Part shown: piece by piece, positions 50,513-61,176 of the stretch
Numbering within the stretch: position 1 is the first letter of the stretch
How the letters are laid out: each line of letters opens with the position of its first letter
Assembly: GCF_918741285.1 (NCBI RefSeq)
Contig: NZ_CAKKNC010000001.1
Coordinates: 992,001-1,056,000 of the forward strand
Length of the DNA: 64,000 nt
Reading direction: 5' to 3'
From: Sphingobium sp. CECT 9361
GTDB taxonomy: Bacteria > Pseudomonadota > Alphaproteobacteria > Sphingomonadales > Sphingomonadaceae
Program-made: the position numbers and the translations under genes
The notes under the pieces: generated by a model
What the model was told of the DNA's origin: nothing
Database searches by the model: none
The model's input: the letters and a program-made list of their open reading frames with translations, nothing else

Positions 50513-51457
50513 TCAGGTTCCCATCGCGAGGAACTTGTCCGCACGATCGATACGCAGCGCCGTGGCGTTCATGGTGCCGAGCTGATCGAGTTGCGTGCCA
50601 AGCGCGGCGCGCAGCGAAGCAATGGCTTCAGCCGGGGCGCGATGTGCGCCGCCCACTGGCTCAGGGACGATGGCGTCTATTACGCCCAAAGCCTTGAGGT
50701 GCTGGGCGGTGACTTGCATAGCGGTGGCCGCTTCGCTGGCCTTTTCCGCAGTACGCCACAGGATCGACGCGCAGCCTTCGGGTGAGATCACGGCGTAGAC
50801 TGCATGTTCGAACATCAGCACGCGGTTGGCGGCGGCGAGCGCAACGGCGCCGCCCGATCCGCCTTCACCCACGACCGCGGCAACCATCGGCACGCCCAGC
50901 GCAAGGCATTGTTCGGTGGAGCGGGCAATGGCTTCGGCCTGCCCACGCTCTTCGGCCTGAACGCCGGGGAACGCGCCGGAGGTATCCACCAGCGTCACCA
51001 CGGGAAGGCCGAAACGGTCGGCAAGCTGCATCAGGCGGATCGCTTTGCGATAGCCTTCAGGTTTGCCCATGCCGAAATTATGTTTGAGGCGGCTGGTGGT
51101 GTCGTCGCCCTTTTCATGGCCGATGACCATGACCTTGCGGCCATCCAGCTTCGCAAAACCACCAAGGATCGCCTGATCGTCGCCAAAGGCACGGTCGCCC
51201 GCAAGGGGGATGAACTCGTCGAAAATGCCTGCCACATAATGTTTGAAGTGCGGGCGGTCGGGATGGCGGGCGACCTGCGTCTTCTGCCACGGCGTCAGAC
51301 GGGCATAGGTGTCCGCCAGCATTTTCTGCGCGCGCTGCTGCAGCTTGTCGATTTCGCCGTCGATGGACAAGTCGCCATCGCGCGCGGTTTCGCGTAGTTC
51401 GGCAATGCGCGCTTCGAGCGCAGCAATCGGCTTTTCGAAATCCAGAAAACTGACCAT
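50513..51457 (-). CDS. accA: Acetyl-CoA carboxylase carboxyltransferase subunit alpha
   Basis: 314 residues: [99 protein letters not shown]. Complete. Fatty-acid initiation. It follows xerD by 10 bp in the same direction, as in many alphaproteobacteria. Confidence 0.96.
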   Translation of the reverse strand: MVSFLDFEKPIAALEARIAELRETARDGDLSIDGEIDKLQQRAQKMLADTYARLTPWQKTQVARHPDRPHFKHYVAGIFDEFIPLAGDRAFGDDQAILGGFAKLDGRKVMVIGHEKGDDTTSRLKHNFGMGKPEGYRKAIRLMQLADRFGLPVVTLVDTSGAFPGVQAEERGQAEAIARSTEQCLALGVPMVAAVVGEGGSGGAVALAAANRVLMFEHAVYAVISPEGCASILWRTAEKASEAATAMQVTAQHLKALGVIDAIVPEPVGGAHRAPAEAIASLRAALGTQLDQLGTMNATALRIDRADKFLAMGT

Positions 51458-51467
51458 GCAGCAGCCG

Positions 51468-52364
51468 TTAGGACGAGCGCGGCTTGAGGTCAACGAGCGG
51501 ATGACGGCTGTTGACCAGCGCGACCAGCCGCGAACTCTCGACATGGGTGTAGATCTGCGTCGTACCGATGTCGGCGTGGCCCAGCATCGTTTGAAGCGCG
51601 CGCAGGTCTGCGCCGCCTTCCAGCAGGTGCGTGGCGAAAGCATGGCGCAGGACGTGCGGGCTGACGCGATCGGGCGATATGCCGGCTGCGGCGGCGAGCG
51701 CTTTCACCATTTGATAGAGACGAATGCGGCTCAAATGGCTTTTGCCCGAGGGGAAGAGCCAGAGCGCATCGTTCGGGACGAAGGCCGACCATGTCGCGAC
51801 GGCAGCGCGTGCACGATCCGATATCGGCACCATGCGTTCCTTCCCGCCCTTGCCGCGTAGGATAAGGAACGGACGGTCACTCGCCAGCGCGCGGCGGGGC
51901 AGCGACACCAGTTCGGTCGCGCGCAGGCCGGAGCCATAGAGCAGCTCGATCATCGCGGACAGGCGCATGTCCTGCAGCGAGGGGTGCTCCACCGCGAGAC
52001 GCTCCTCAATGACGGCGAAGATGCGGTCGATGTCGGCAGCGCTCAGGATTTTGGGCAGCGGGCGTTGCAGGGCGGGGCGGGGAAGGGATGCGGCGGGGTT
52101 GTCCGCGCGGAATCCTTCTTCCTGCAGGAAGGCGTAGAAGCCGCGAAGGGCCGATGCCTTGCGCGCGACGGTTGAGCCGGAAAGCTGGGACCACAGGCCA
52201 GCGAGCGTTTCGAGCGCGGCGTTATCCGCTTTCTCAAGGCCGCCGATTGCCTCCGATGCGGCAAGCAAGTCGGTGCGATAGGCAAGCAAGGTATTGCGCG
52301 CCGCGCCGCGCTCTGCGGCCATCATTTCGAGGAAACGGTCGATCAGCGGGGCGTCTGTCGTCAT
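51468..52364 (-). CDS. xerD: Tyrosine recombinase XerD
   Basis: 298 residues. N-terminal core-binding domain ([20 protein letters not shown]), catalytic Arg in [13 protein letters not shown], HxxR in [15 protein letters not shown], and [14 protein letters not shown] with Tyr nucleophile. It resolves chromosome dimers at dif with XerC. The downstream accA neighbourhood supports XerD over XerC. Confidence 0.9.
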   Translation of the reverse strand: MTTDAPLIDRFLEMMAAERGAARNTLLAYRTDLLAASEAIGGLEKADNAALETLAGLWSQLSGSTVARKASALRGFYAFLQEEGFRADNPAASLPRPALQRPLPKILSAADIDRIFAVIEERLAVEHPSLQDMRLSAMIELLYGSGLRATELVSLPRRALASDRPFLILRGKGGKERMVPISDRARAAVATWSAFVPNDALWLFPSGKSHLSRIRLYQMVKALAAAAGISPDRVSPHVLRHAFATHLLEGGADLRALQTMLGHADIGTTQIYTHVESSRLVALVNSRHPLVDLKPRSS

Positions 52365-52410
52365 GCTAACATCTCCCTCTCTTCCTGACTCTTATATCCA
52401 TCGGGCCTGT

Positions 52411-52498
52411 CCCCCACTGTTCCCCTGCGAAAGCAGGGGTCCAGGGCCCAACACGCAGCGCTTTGTCGCCCTGGGCTCCCGCTTTCGCGGGAGAACGG
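52411..52498. repeat. R8-like hairpin repeat upstream of xerD
   Basis: TTCCCCTGCGAAAGCAGGGG and TCCAGGGC on the left; GCCCTGGGCTCCCGCTTTCG and CGGGAGAACGG on the right. Fills the 52365-52552 gap, with no gene. Confidence 0.75.
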
Positions 52499-52552
52499 CT
52501 TCTTGCATGGTCACAGGATATGATTGCTCCTCCGCTGAAGGAGAGAGAGCGG

Positions 52553-54385
52553 CTACAACCGCGCAATTGCCTCGGCGGCTATCATGCGCGCTTCGGGGTC
52601 AAGTCCTACGCGATGCAGCGCCGCGACGATGTGATAGAGGTGCGCGGGAGGCAGGCGGTGCCAGTCGGCAACTTGCATCCCGACCCCGGCCAGCAAAGCG
52701 ACTGTGCCGGTTTCACCCCGTTGCGCAGCCGCACCGATGGCGCGTGCCCAGCGGCTGTTGGGGGCGAGGGACATGCCGTTATCGTTGGCCAGCGTCGTTG
52801 CATCGCCAGCGGAAAGACGGTTGAGACCGGCTAGTCCTGCGAGCAGCATCCGGCCCTTTTGCGGTCCTGCGGAATCTAAATAAGCCGACACGCGATTACT
52901 CGAAATTTCGACGACCGGCGTTGGTGCGCCAAGTGCCAACAGTGCCCAGCTATCCTCTCCTCCGTCCCCATCGAGTTGCCCCAGCGCACTTGCCCAGCGC
53001 GCCGCGCTGCGGTCATAGCCTGCGCTCAGCATGGCCGCGATCAGATGCGCAATGTCCTCGCTGGCGGCGGACGTGACGGGCAGGGCAGCAGCGGCGCGGG
53101 CCACTGCGATCAGGCCGACATAGTCCACGCCATCGTCTTCGGTCTGCCACAGCTTGCGCATGGCCCCGATCCGGGTGTCGACGGTGCCGCCGGTATAGGC
53201 ATTGCGCAGCGCCTCGACGCGGTCCTTTATGGCGTCGGTCGCATCAGGATCGGCGGCGGCCTCCGTATAAAAGCCGACGAGAGCCGCATTGGAAAATACA
53301 CCCAGACGCGCCGCGACATTGGCACCCGTCCAGCGCCGGAAGGGCGATAGCGTAGGTGCGCGTGCTTCCCAAGCCCGGACATGCGACCCGGCGGTGGCCC
53401 ATAAAGTATCGGGAATCGGGACGTTGGTCGCGGTGGCCATGCCGAACCGCCATGCGGTGAGGCTGTCGACGCCTTCCCATTCGATCTTGACCGAACGGCG
53501 GGCATTGAAACCGGCCCCGACCACCTTCTCGGCGAGGCGATAATCGACGCCGCGCGCAGTGCCACGCCGTTCCGCCTGATTGAGCGCGCCGCTGGCACTG
53601 CCCTGATCGCCCGAAAAAGACGCGCAAATCGCTTTGGAAAGCTGCCAGCCCGGTTCATCGCTGGTACGCAGCGCGCCCGCGGACAGCGGACATAAACCCG
53701 CCGGATCGGCAGTCGCCAGATAGGTTTGCATGGCGACGGCGTACAGGCGGGGCGTAAACTTGTCGGGGTCCACGCTCTGGACCAGCAGGCGCGCGGAGTC
53801 AGCTTCGCCCATACGCAGCAACAGCCACGCGCGTTCTGCGACCAGATCCGCGCCATCGATGTCACGCGGAGTGTCGATGGCCGACAGCAACGCTCGTCGA
53901 ATGAGGATGGAGGCCCAGCGCGACGCAAAGGGCGCATGGCTCTGCTTCATCAATATCGCAAGATACTGGCCGGATTGCCGTCCGAAAGCATTGGCAGGCA
54001 GGCCGCGCGTTTCCGGGGTCAGCGGTCCCACCCGGTCGAGAGAGCGTCGCGCGGTGTCGGGAAGGTCGTATTTCGCCGCCTGCGCCGCAAGTTCTTCTTC
54101 CGACAGCGCGATTTCTTCGGCCGCATTGTCCTGCACGTCGGCTGGTACGCCAGAATCGAGCGGCAAGGGCTGGATGGTCGCGGGGGGCTGACCCGTTGCG
54201 GGCGCGGGTGCGCGCGGCTCATTGGAACGAGGCGGTTCCGCCGCCGGCGGATCACCGAAACCGGGAGGCAGCAACGATTCGGGCGCACGCTGGGCAAAGC
54301 CCGCGTCGATCACCGGCACGGTCAGCGCCAACGCGGCGCCGCCCGCGAGCAGGCCCGCCATCAACAGGATGCTACGGCGCTGCAA
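52553..54385 (-). CDS. Large secreted helical-repeat protein, unknown function
   Basis: 610 residues. A signal peptide or anchor (RRSILLMAGLLAGGAALALT) and a Pro-rich stretch (ESLLPPGFGDPPAAEPPRSN) precede a long helical array: AERAWLLLRMGEADSARLLV, LYAVAMQTYLATADPAGLCP, AKYDLPDTARRSLDRVGPLT and so on, suggesting TPR/SEL1-like repeats. Conserved location upstream of a small membrane protein gene and aroK in sphingomonads is likely, but from memory only. Function is not known. Confidence 0.7.
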   Translation of the reverse strand: MQRRSILLMAGLLAGGAALALTVPVIDAGFAQRAPESLLPPGFGDPPAAEPPRSNEPRAPAPATGQPPATIQPLPLDSGVPADVQDNAAEEIALSEEELAAQAAKYDLPDTARRSLDRVGPLTPETRGLPANAFGRQSGQYLAILMKQSHAPFASRWASILIRRALLSAIDTPRDIDGADLVAERAWLLLRMGEADSARLLVQSVDPDKFTPRLYAVAMQTYLATADPAGLCPLSAGALRTSDEPGWQLSKAICASFSGDQGSASGALNQAERRGTARGVDYRLAEKVVGAGFNARRSVKIEWEGVDSLTAWRFGMATATNVPIPDTLWATAGSHVRAWEARAPTLSPFRRWTGANVAARLGVFSNAALVGFYTEAAADPDATDAIKDRVEALRNAYTGGTVDTRIGAMRKLWQTEDDGVDYVGLIAVARAAAALPVTSAASEDIAHLIAAMLSAGYDRSAARWASALGQLDGDGGEDSWALLALGAPTPVVEISSNRVSAYLDSAGPQKGRMLLAGLAGLNRLSAGDATTLANDNGMSLAPNSRWARAIGAAAQRGETGTVALLAGVGMQVADWHRLPPAHLYHIVAALHRVGLDPEARMIAAEAIARL

Positions 54386-54394
54386 TGCCTTGTC

Positions 54395-54580
54395 CTACTT
54401 GCCCAGCTTTTCGGCGGGAATCGCCTTTTCCACCGGAACCTGCGGCTGTTCACCGCCGCGCGCCCACATCAGCCAGAACAGGCCGATCAGCAGGATAAGC
54501 AGGACGATGGGAATGATGGGCAAGGCGCTGCGCCTGCGGGGGCGGCTTTCGAAACTGTTGGTCTGGCGTTTAATCTTCAT
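54395..54580 (-). CDS. Small single-span membrane protein
   Basis: 61 residues: a basic N-terminus (KIKRQTNSFESRPRRRSALP), one membrane helix (IIPIVLLILLIGLFWLMWA) and a short periplasmic tail (QPQVPVEKAIPAEKLGK). 9 bp upstream of the 610-aa gene and likely co-transcribed. Confidence 0.8.
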   Translation of the reverse strand: MKIKRQTNSFESRPRRRSALPIIPIVLLILLIGLFWLMWARGGEQPQVPVEKAIPAEKLGK

Positions 54581-54700
54581 GGCACTTTCTTAGGGCGAAT
54601 GACGGGGCCTTGGCCAGCAAAATGGCGCTGGTCGCGCATCGTTTCGCCACGAAATCGGCTTTTGCCCTTATGAGCGGGTGGCTGTATAGCCCCGCTCGCG

Positions 54701-55276
54701 ATGCAGCGAAACAGCAAATCCCCTGACGATCCGTCTCCGGCGGCGGCTCCGGCCAGCAGTGCCCTCCAAAAGCAGGGGCCGATCGTTCTTGTCGGCATGA
54801 TGGGTGTCGGGAAATCCACCGTGGGGCGGCGGTTGGCCGCCCGACTGGGCCTGCCCTTCGTCGATGCGGACGAGGCAATCGAAGAAGCGGCGGGCATGAC
54901 CATTCCGGAGATGTTCGAACGCTATGGCGAAGCGCATTTTCGCGATGGCGAGCGTCGGGTTATTGCGCGGCTGATCGATGGCGCGCCCAAGGTCATTGCA
55001 ACGGGCGGCGGTGCATTCATGCAGGACGAGACACGCGCGCTGATCCTGTCGGCCGCGAAAGCCGTGTGGCTGGATGCGGATATCGACGTTCTGGTGGATC
55101 GGGTGTCGCGGCGGGAGGGGCGGCCCTTGCTGAAGGGGCGCGATCCGCGCGCCGTGCTGACCGAGCTGGCTGCCATCCGTAACCCGGTCTATGCGCTGGC
55201 CCCGATCCATGTGCGAAGCGTAGTCGCGCCGCATGAAACTGCCGTCGAAAATATCGTGAAAGCTCTGGCATTATGA
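54701..55276 (+). CDS. aroK: Shikimate kinase AroK
   Basis: 191 residues: Walker A GMMGVGKSTVGRRLAARLGL, DADEAIEEAAGMTIPEMFER, FRDGERRVIARLIDG, IATGGGAFMQDETR, REGRPLLKGRD. A Ser/Pro-rich N-terminal extension of about 25 residues is present. It phosphorylates shikimate. It overlaps aroB by 4 bp. Confidence 0.96.
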   Translation: MQRNSKSPDDPSPAAAPASSALQKQGPIVLVGMMGVGKSTVGRRLAARLGLPFVDADEAIEEAAGMTIPEMFERYGEAHFRDGERRVIARLIDGAPKVIATGGGAFMQDETRALILSAAKAVWLDADIDVLVDRVSRREGRPLLKGRDPRAVLTELAAIRNPVYALAPIHVRSVVAPHETAVENIVKALAL

Positions 55277-56376
55277 CGACCGTTCCGGTGACCTTGGGTA
55301 GCCGCAGCTATGATATCCTGATTGCCGAAGGTGCGCTCGATCAGGCTGCTACCCATCTGGCCCGCTTTGCGCGGGGCGGGCGTCTGGTCGTGGTTACGGA
55401 CGATGACGTTGCCGCCGCGCAATTGACCCGTCTGGAAGAGTCGCTTGCCGCAGGGGGTGTGGCGATTGAGCCTATCGTCCTGCCGTCTGGCGAAGGCACG
55501 AAAAGCTGGCGCTATCTGGAAACGCTGCTTGATCGATTGCTCGCGTTGGAAGTCGAGCGCAGCGACCACATTGTCGCACTGGGCGGCGGCGTGATCGGCG
55601 ATCTGGTTGGCTTTGCGGCCTCCATCCTGAAGCGCGGATGCAATTTCGTCCAGGTGCCGACGACCTTGCTGGCGCAAGTCGATAGCTCGGTCGGTGGGAA
55701 AACGGCCATCAACAGCGCAGCGGGCAAGAATCTGGTCGGCGCGTTTCATCAGCCGGCCTTTGTGCTGATCGACCCTTCGACGCTCGACACCTTGCCCTCT
55801 CGCGAAGTGGCGGCGGGTTATGCCGAAGTCGTGAAATATGGGCTGATCGACGATGCCGCGTTCTTCGACTGGTGCGAGGCAAATGGCCCTGCGCTGATTG
55901 CCGGGGATCGGGCCGCGCAGCTCTATGCCATCGAAAAGAGCGTGCGCGCGAAGGCTGCCATCGTAGCGGATGACGAGCGGGAAACGACCGGACGGCGCGC
56001 TCTGCTGAACCTTGGCCATACGTTCGGTCATGCGCTGGAAGCCGATACAGGCTTTTCCGACACGCTGTTGCATGGCGAAGGCGTGGCGGCGGGCATGGCG
56101 CTGGCCTTCCGCTTTTCGGCGCGGCAGGGACTGTGCGATCCGGCGGATGCCGCTCGGGTGACTGCGCATCTGCAGACTGTCGGATTGCCGCATGATCTGG
56201 CGAGCGCCCATGTTAAGGCATCCGGCGCGGAACTGGTGGCGCATATGCTGCATGACAAGAAGATGGCGGGCGGGAAGCTGCCGTTCCTCTTGGCGCGGGG
56301 CATCGGGCAGACATTTCTGGCGAAGGATGTCGATCTGGCCGACGTCGCGGCCTTTCTGGACGAAGAACGCGGTTGA
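55273..56376 (+). CDS. aroB: 3-dehydroquinate synthase AroB
   Basis: 367 residues: [113 protein letters not shown]. All metal and NAD ligands are present. Coupled to aroK. Confidence 0.97.
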   Translation: MTTVPVTLGSRSYDILIAEGALDQAATHLARFARGGRLVVVTDDDVAAAQLTRLEESLAAGGVAIEPIVLPSGEGTKSWRYLETLLDRLLALEVERSDHIVALGGGVIGDLVGFAASILKRGCNFVQVPTTLLAQVDSSVGGKTAINSAAGKNLVGAFHQPAFVLIDPSTLDTLPSREVAAGYAEVVKYGLIDDAAFFDWCEANGPALIAGDRAAQLYAIEKSVRAKAAIVADDERETTGRRALLNLGHTFGHALEADTGFSDTLLHGEGVAAGMALAFRFSARQGLCDPADAARVTAHLQTVGLPHDLASAHVKASGAELVAHMLHDKKMAGGKLPFLLARGIGQTFLAKDVDLADVAAFLDEERG

Positions 56377-56549
56377 TGCCCAATGGCGTCGCGAAAGCGA
56401 ACTTGCCGTCTAAAATATGCCCGATCTGCAATCGTCCCTTCGTCTGGCGAAAGAAATGGGCGCGGGATTGGGAGAATGTTCTCTATTGTTCCGACAAATG
56501 CCGGGGCGCCGCCAAGTCAGCTGCGAAAGTAGATCCACGCGAGCCATAG
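56376..56549 (+). CDS. DUF2256 zinc-ribbon protein
   Basis: 57 residues. The ATG at 56376 shares its A with the aroB stop (TGATG), so it is translationally coupled. Family signature: [20 protein letters not shown] then [17 protein letters not shown], with four Cys for zinc. Such proteins have no known function; some are next to cryptochrome-like genes. Its 3' end overlaps the convergent DUF423 gene by 33 bp. Confidence 0.9.
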   Translation: MPNGVAKANLPSKICPICNRPFVWRKKWARDWENVLYCSDKCRGAAKSAAKVDPREP

Positions 56550-56843
56550 CCATCCGGCGATCAGCAAGCTGCCGCCAATCGGCGTCACGGCGCCCAGCCA
56601 GCGCGGGCCACCCAAAGCCATGATGTAAAGCGTGCCCCCGAAGATTGCGCCGCCCGCCAGCAACAGCGTCGCGGGACCGCGCGCGATACTCATGATCGCA
56701 AGGGCTGCGACGGCATGAACGAGCTGATACATGCCGCCGGTACGCAGCCACTCGGCGGCTTGGGGAGAGGATGCACCGTGCGCACCGAAGGCGCCAGCCC
56801 CTACGGCAAGAGCAGCAGACAATGCAGCGAGCATAGCGATCAT
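56517..56843 (-). CDS. DUF423 small membrane protein
   Basis: 108 residues: [60 protein letters not shown] and [12 protein letters not shown], four membrane helices. DUF423 proteins are ubiquitous and uncharacterised. It is translationally coupled to the Kef gene (ATGA). Confidence 0.9.
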   Translation of the reverse strand: MIAMLAALSAALAVGAGAFGAHGASSPQAAEWLRTGGMYQLVHAVAALAIMSIARGPATLLLAGGAIFGGTLYIMALGGPRWLGAVTPIGGSLLIAGWLWLAWIYFRS

Positions 56844-58648
56844 GCGCCTTCCTCCACGGTGTTTACGATGAGAAGCGGGTCTGCGCGATGCTGCGCGTTG
56901 TACATCATGCCCCGGCCCGCATAAATGTCGCCGCCCGCCGCAATCTGCCGGTCGAGGCGTTCCCGGTCGGTATCGCGATATTGCCGTTCGACGTTGGCAA
57001 TGGCTTCGTCCGACATGCCGAGCGCTTGCATCGCCTGCCAACCCATGCACACAGCCGATTCATAGACTTCGCGAACCGTGCCGGTGATGTCGAGTTCGCT
57101 CAATTCCATCAACTGTCGCCGGTCGAACGCACGCACGAATATCGCCGCTTGCGGAAAGGCCTCCATGATAGGTTCGAGCAGCTTTCGGTCGAAATTCGGA
57201 TCGTCGTGGCAGAACGCAATGATCCGTGCATCTTCTGCTCCGGCGCGGCGCAACAGGTCGATGCGCGTGCCGTCGCCGTAGTAGACCTTCACGTCGAAGC
57301 GGCCCGACACTTCGATCTGCGCGGGTTTCTTGTCGATCATCGTGACCGCGCAGCCGCTGGCCATGAGCATTTGCGCAACCGTCTGACCGAAGCGCCCGTA
57401 GCCGATGACAAGCGCCGTGCCTTGTTCGGCAAGTTCGGGACCGTCCATATCGGAACCGTCCTTAGGCGTGGCGAATTCCAGCCTGCTTGCAAACAGCATC
57501 AGGAAAGGTGTGGTTGCCATGGACAGCGTGACAATGGCGCTGAACAGGCTCGCTGCTTCGGGCGCGATCAGGAGAGCATTTTGTGCCTGAGCGAACAGGA
57601 CAAAGCCAAATTCGCCGCCCTGACTGAGCAACAGGCCCAAAGCGAGACCCTGTCGCCAGTCTATCCCGAAGGCGCGGGCGAGACCGGTAATGATGGCCGC
57701 CTTTACGGCAACCAGCACGATGGCGAGGCTGATGACGAAAATCGGATTGGCCAGAACGGCATGGATGTCCAGCACCATGCCGACCGCGAGAAAGAACAGG
57801 CCGAGCAGGATCGTGCGGAACGGCTCCACATCGGCTTCGATTTCATGGCGATAGGGCGAATCCGCTAGCATCACGCCTGCGACGAATGCGCCCAGCGCGG
57901 TCGAAAGATGCAGGCTGTGCATCAGCGCAGCGCTGGCCAGTACGGTAAATAAGCCGACGGCCACAAACAGTTCACGCTCGCCCAGATTGCCGACAAGGCG
58001 GAGCAGCGGGCTAAGGATGAAGCGACCGGCCAGCACCAGTCCGATTATGGCGCCCACGGTATAAAGCGCCATCTGCCACCCCGGAGGCCCAGCGGCGTCG
58101 GCGGGATTGCGGGAGAGCGCCGCGATGATGGTGATGAGCGGGACGATCGAGAGATCCTGAAACAGCAGGATCGAGAATGCCTTTTCACCGAAGGGCGAGT
58201 TGATCCGGCCGCTGCTTTTCAGGCCTGGCAGAACCTGCGCGGTCGACGACAGGCCGAGAGGCAGGCCGAGGGCCAGCGCTGCGCCCCAGCTAAAGCCAGT
58301 GAACAGGAAGATGACGCCGGTAAGCGCGAGGCCGCACGCGATGACCTGCAACAGGCCCAGCCCGAAGATGTCGCGTTTTAGCCGCCAAAGACGGGCGGGA
58401 TTGAGTTCGAGACCGACCAGAAACAGCAGCAGGACGATGCCGATTTCGGCGATGGCGAGTTTCGATTGCCCGCCGCCGACCAGAGCCAGTCCCTGCGGAC
58501 CGACGATAGCACCCGCGACGAGGTAACCCAGGACAGCACCGAGACCGAAGCGACGGAAGAGGATGACAAAAGCAACGCCTGCACCGAGCAGGATTACGCC
58601 TTCGGACAGGAGTATATCCGTGGCGCTGACGGCCTCTGCAACAGCCAT
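56840..58648 (-). CDS. CPA2-family cation/proton antiporter (Kef-type) with TrkA-N domain
   Basis: 602 residues: about twelve membrane helices (GVAFVILFRRFGLGAVLGYL, VAGAIVGPQGLALVGGGQSK to ATTPFLMLFASRLEF), then a Rossmann RCK domain (GTALVIGYGRFGQTVAQMLM, VTMIDKKPAQIEV, VYYGDGTRIDLLRRAGAEDA). It resembles KefB/KefC glutathione-gated K+ efflux systems, but the ancillary KefF/G is not adjacent. Start overlaps the IscU-like gene. Confidence 0.92.
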   Translation of the reverse strand: MAVAEAVSATDILLSEGVILLGAGVAFVILFRRFGLGAVLGYLVAGAIVGPQGLALVGGGQSKLAIAEIGIVLLLFLVGLELNPARLWRLKRDIFGLGLLQVIACGLALTGVIFLFTGFSWGAALALGLPLGLSSTAQVLPGLKSSGRINSPFGEKAFSILLFQDLSIVPLITIIAALSRNPADAAGPPGWQMALYTVGAIIGLVLAGRFILSPLLRLVGNLGERELFVAVGLFTVLASAALMHSLHLSTALGAFVAGVMLADSPYRHEIEADVEPFRTILLGLFFLAVGMVLDIHAVLANPIFVISLAIVLVAVKAAIITGLARAFGIDWRQGLALGLLLSQGGEFGFVLFAQAQNALLIAPEAASLFSAIVTLSMATTPFLMLFASRLEFATPKDGSDMDGPELAEQGTALVIGYGRFGQTVAQMLMASGCAVTMIDKKPAQIEVSGRFDVKVYYGDGTRIDLLRRAGAEDARIIAFCHDDPNFDRKLLEPIMEAFPQAAIFVRAFDRRQLMELSELDITGTVREVYESAVCMGWQAMQALGMSDEAIANVERQYRDTDRERLDRQIAAGGDIYAGRGMMYNAQHRADPLLIVNTVEEGA

Positions 58649-59082
58649 CAGACGTCGGCCTTTACGGCGTCCGCCGCAGCCTGTGCGACGGCGTCGAAGC
58701 TGAGGCGGATCGAGGCGTGGCGGGCGGGATAGTCTCGCGCCGGGGCAAGGACGGACAGGCCCGGCCAGAAGGCGAGGTCGTCGTCCGTTCCGGCAAGATA
58801 AGCGGCCAGCTTATCGCGGGCCTGCAATAGCGCATCGACATTTTGGCCCACGGCATTGGCGGCCATCAGGGAGGCGGAGGCCTGCCCAAGCGCGCAGGCG
58901 CGCACTTCCAGACCAAGGTCTGCGATGTTTCCGGCCTCGTCCATCCGCACGTCCACGGTCACGCGGCTGCCGCATGTGGCGGAGCGGCGCTCAACGCTGG
59001 CGTCGGGATCGGCAAGACGCTCGTGGTGCGGAATGCTGGTGGCAAGCCGCAATATGTCGGTATTGTATAAGGGAGCACTCAT
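58648..59082 (-). CDS. IscU/NifU-N-like Fe-S scaffold protein
   Basis: 144 residues from the ATG at 59082 (SAPLYNTDILRLATSIPHHE). The ligand Cys in SATCGSRVTVDVRMDEA and VRACALGQASASLMAANAV match the NifU N-terminal fold; a third ligand could not be located by eye. It differs from standard IscU by a more alanine-rich C-terminus. An ATG at 59103 is also possible. It is co-transcribed with the Kef gene. Confidence 0.78.
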   Translation of the reverse strand: MSAPLYNTDILRLATSIPHHERLADPDASVERRSATCGSRVTVDVRMDEAGNIADLGLEVRACALGQASASLMAANAVGQNVDALLQARDKLAAYLAGTDDDLAFWPGLSVLAPARDYPARHASIRLSFDAVAQAAADAVKADV

Positions 59083-59130
59083 CTCCGCCCATGTAGGCGA
59101 CATTGATGTCGGATAGAAGGCGTCGCGTGA

Positions 59131-59643
59131 TTATTGCGCGTCGGCTTTACCCGTGCGGCGCTCTTCCAGAAATTCGCTGATCGCGCGCCCGCTGGCATCG
59201 AGGAGCGGGAAAGTGCGCGAGGATTTGAGCCAATCGGGACGCTGCGACCCGCCGCCATAGATGGTGTCGTGCACCAATGTGAAAGCAAGGAACAGTAATG
59301 TTACGCCGATCAAGCCTTTGATTGCGCCGAAGCCGCCACCCAAAACCCGGTCGACAGGGCCGAGGATCGATTTGCGTGTGCGTGCGCCCAAAGCGCTGGC
59401 GATGAATTTGCCGATGGCGAAGGTCGCGCCAAATACGAGCACAAAGGCAAGCGCAGCCGCGCCGCTTTCCGTTCCGACATATTCGGTGAGGATCGCCGAC
59501 ACCGGCGCATGGAACAGGCGGATGGCGAACACCGCCAGCACCCATGCGATCAGCGACAGCGTTTCCATCACGAAGCCGCGGAACAGCCCCATCACTGCGC
59601 CGCCACCGACGATAAGCAGAACGAAAATGTCGAGCGCGGTCAT
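59131..59643 (-). CDS. cvpA: CvpA family membrane protein
   Basis: 170 residues: DIFVLLIVGGGAVMGLFRGF, VMETLSLIAWVLAVFAIRLF, AFVLVFGATFAIGKFIASAL, and RVLGGGFGAIKGLIGVTLLF, four membrane helices. Typical neighbour of purF and, here, radA. It is involved in envelope/colicin V-related functions; exact role unclear. Confidence 0.88.
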   Translation of the reverse strand: MTALDIFVLLIVGGGAVMGLFRGFVMETLSLIAWVLAVFAIRLFHAPVSAILTEYVGTESGAAALAFVLVFGATFAIGKFIASALGARTRKSILGPVDRVLGGGFGAIKGLIGVTLLFLAFTLVHDTIYGGGSQRPDWLKSSRTFPLLDASGRAISEFLEERRTGKADAQ

Positions 59644-59703
59644 GGCCGTGGACTTAGAAGGTTAGAGGCGGGGAGGGAAGAGGCAACTCTGTCATCCCCT
59701 ATA

Positions 59704-61071
59704 TCATCCTCTTCCAAGCATATGATCGACGAATTGTGCCAAGGTGCGGTAGCCGCTGAGCGTGATGCCCTTTGCGCCATCTGCCACCGAAGCGGGGACC
59801 AGCGCACGCTCGAAGCCCAGTTTGGCGGCTTCGCGCAAGCGCATGGGTGCGTGCGCGACGGGGCGAATTTCCCCGGAAAGCGCGACTTCGCCGAAGAGAA
59901 CGGCATCGGCAGGTATCGGCTTTTCTGCAAGGGCGGAGATCAAGGCACCGGCCACAGCCAGATCGGCGGCAGGATCGGATATGCGGTATCCGCCCGCGAT
60001 ATTGAGATAGACCTCGCAGGTCGAGAAGCTGAGCCCGCAGCGCGCCTCCAGCACCGCGAGGATCATGGCGAGGCGTCCGCTGTCCCATCCCACGACCGCG
60101 CGGCGCGGCGTTGCGCCGCTGGCGAGGCGGACGGTGAGCGCCTGTATTTCTATGAGGACAGGGCGGGTGCCTTCCAGAGCCGGAAAGACCGTCGCGCCCG
60201 TTACCGATTCGTCGCGATGGGTGAGGAACAGGGCGGAAGGATTGCTGACTTCGGCTAGCCCTTCCTCCGCCATAGAAAACACCCCGATTTCATCGGTGCC
60301 GCCAAAGCGGTTCTTGATCGCGCGCAGGATGCGATATTGATGGCTGCGCTCGCCTTCGAAACTCAGCACCGTATCGACCATATGTTCCAGCACGCGGGGA
60401 CCGGCGATGCTGCCGTCCTTCGTCACATGGCCGACCAGAACGACGGCGGTGCCCCGCTGTTTGGCGAAGCGGATCAATTCCTGCGCAGAGGCGCGGACCT
60501 GACTGACAGTGCCCGGTGCGCCTTCGATCAGGTCGCTGTGCATCGTCTGGATCGAATCGATGACGAGCAGGGCAGGGGGCTGGCTTTCGCCCAAGGTGGT
60601 CAGGATGTCGCGCACGGACGTCGCACTGGCCAGTTGCACAGGCGCACTGCCGAGGCCGAGCCGTTGCGCGCGGAGACGCACCTGATCGGCCGCTTCCTCA
60701 CCGCTGATATAGGCGACCGACAGACCGCGCATGGCCATCCGTGCTGCTGCCTGCAACAGCAGCGTCGACTTGCCGATGCCGGGATCGCCACCGATCAATG
60801 TCGCCGATCCCGATACGAGGCCGCCGCCCAAAGCGCGGTCGAATTCCGCGATGCCAGTGCTGGCGCGAGGCGGCAGGGCAATGGCGCTGTCGAGGCCGAT
60901 CATCTGCAATGCGCGTCCGCCGGTCTGAAGGTCGTGCTTGGCCGCAAAGACGGTGTCGCCCGCTTCTTCGTACAGGCTGTTCCATTCGCCGCAGTCGTCG
61001 CACTGCCCCTGCCAGCGCGGGGCGATGGATCCGCATTGCTGACACACGAATTTACGTTTTGCCTTGGCCAT
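59704..61071 (-). CDS. radA: DNA repair protein RadA
   Basis: 455 residues from the ATG at 61071. N-terminal zinc finger (KFVCQQCGSIAPRWQGQCDD, CGEW), Walker A IGGDPGIGKSTLLLQAAARM, KNRFGGTDEIGVFSM (the RadA-specific motif), and a C-terminal Lon-like domain (IALP/ASTGIAEFDRALGGGLV nearby, ISALAEKPIPADAVLFGEVA). A D-loop and branch-migration helicase. Complete. Confidence 0.96.
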   Translation of the reverse strand: MAKAKRKFVCQQCGSIAPRWQGQCDDCGEWNSLYEEAGDTVFAAKHDLQTGGRALQMIGLDSAIALPPRASTGIAEFDRALGGGLVSGSATLIGGDPGIGKSTLLLQAAARMAMRGLSVAYISGEEAADQVRLRAQRLGLGSAPVQLASATSVRDILTTLGESQPPALLVIDSIQTMHSDLIEGAPGTVSQVRASAQELIRFAKQRGTAVVLVGHVTKDGSIAGPRVLEHMVDTVLSFEGERSHQYRILRAIKNRFGGTDEIGVFSMAEEGLAEVSNPSALFLTHRDESVTGATVFPALEGTRPVLIEIQALTVRLASGATPRRAVVGWDSGRLAMILAVLEARCGLSFSTCEVYLNIAGGYRISDPAADLAVAGALISALAEKPIPADAVLFGEVALSGEIRPVAHAPMRLREAAKLGFERALVPASVADGAKGITLSGYRTLAQFVDHMLGRG

Positions 61072-61176
61072 TCCCAAATCCCGCTAAATCCCGTCCTTCA
61101 TATCAGAACATATGCGGAACACTAGTCCTGTTTGCGCTGATGGGTGGAAACATAGCGGACATTGAGGCATTGGGCG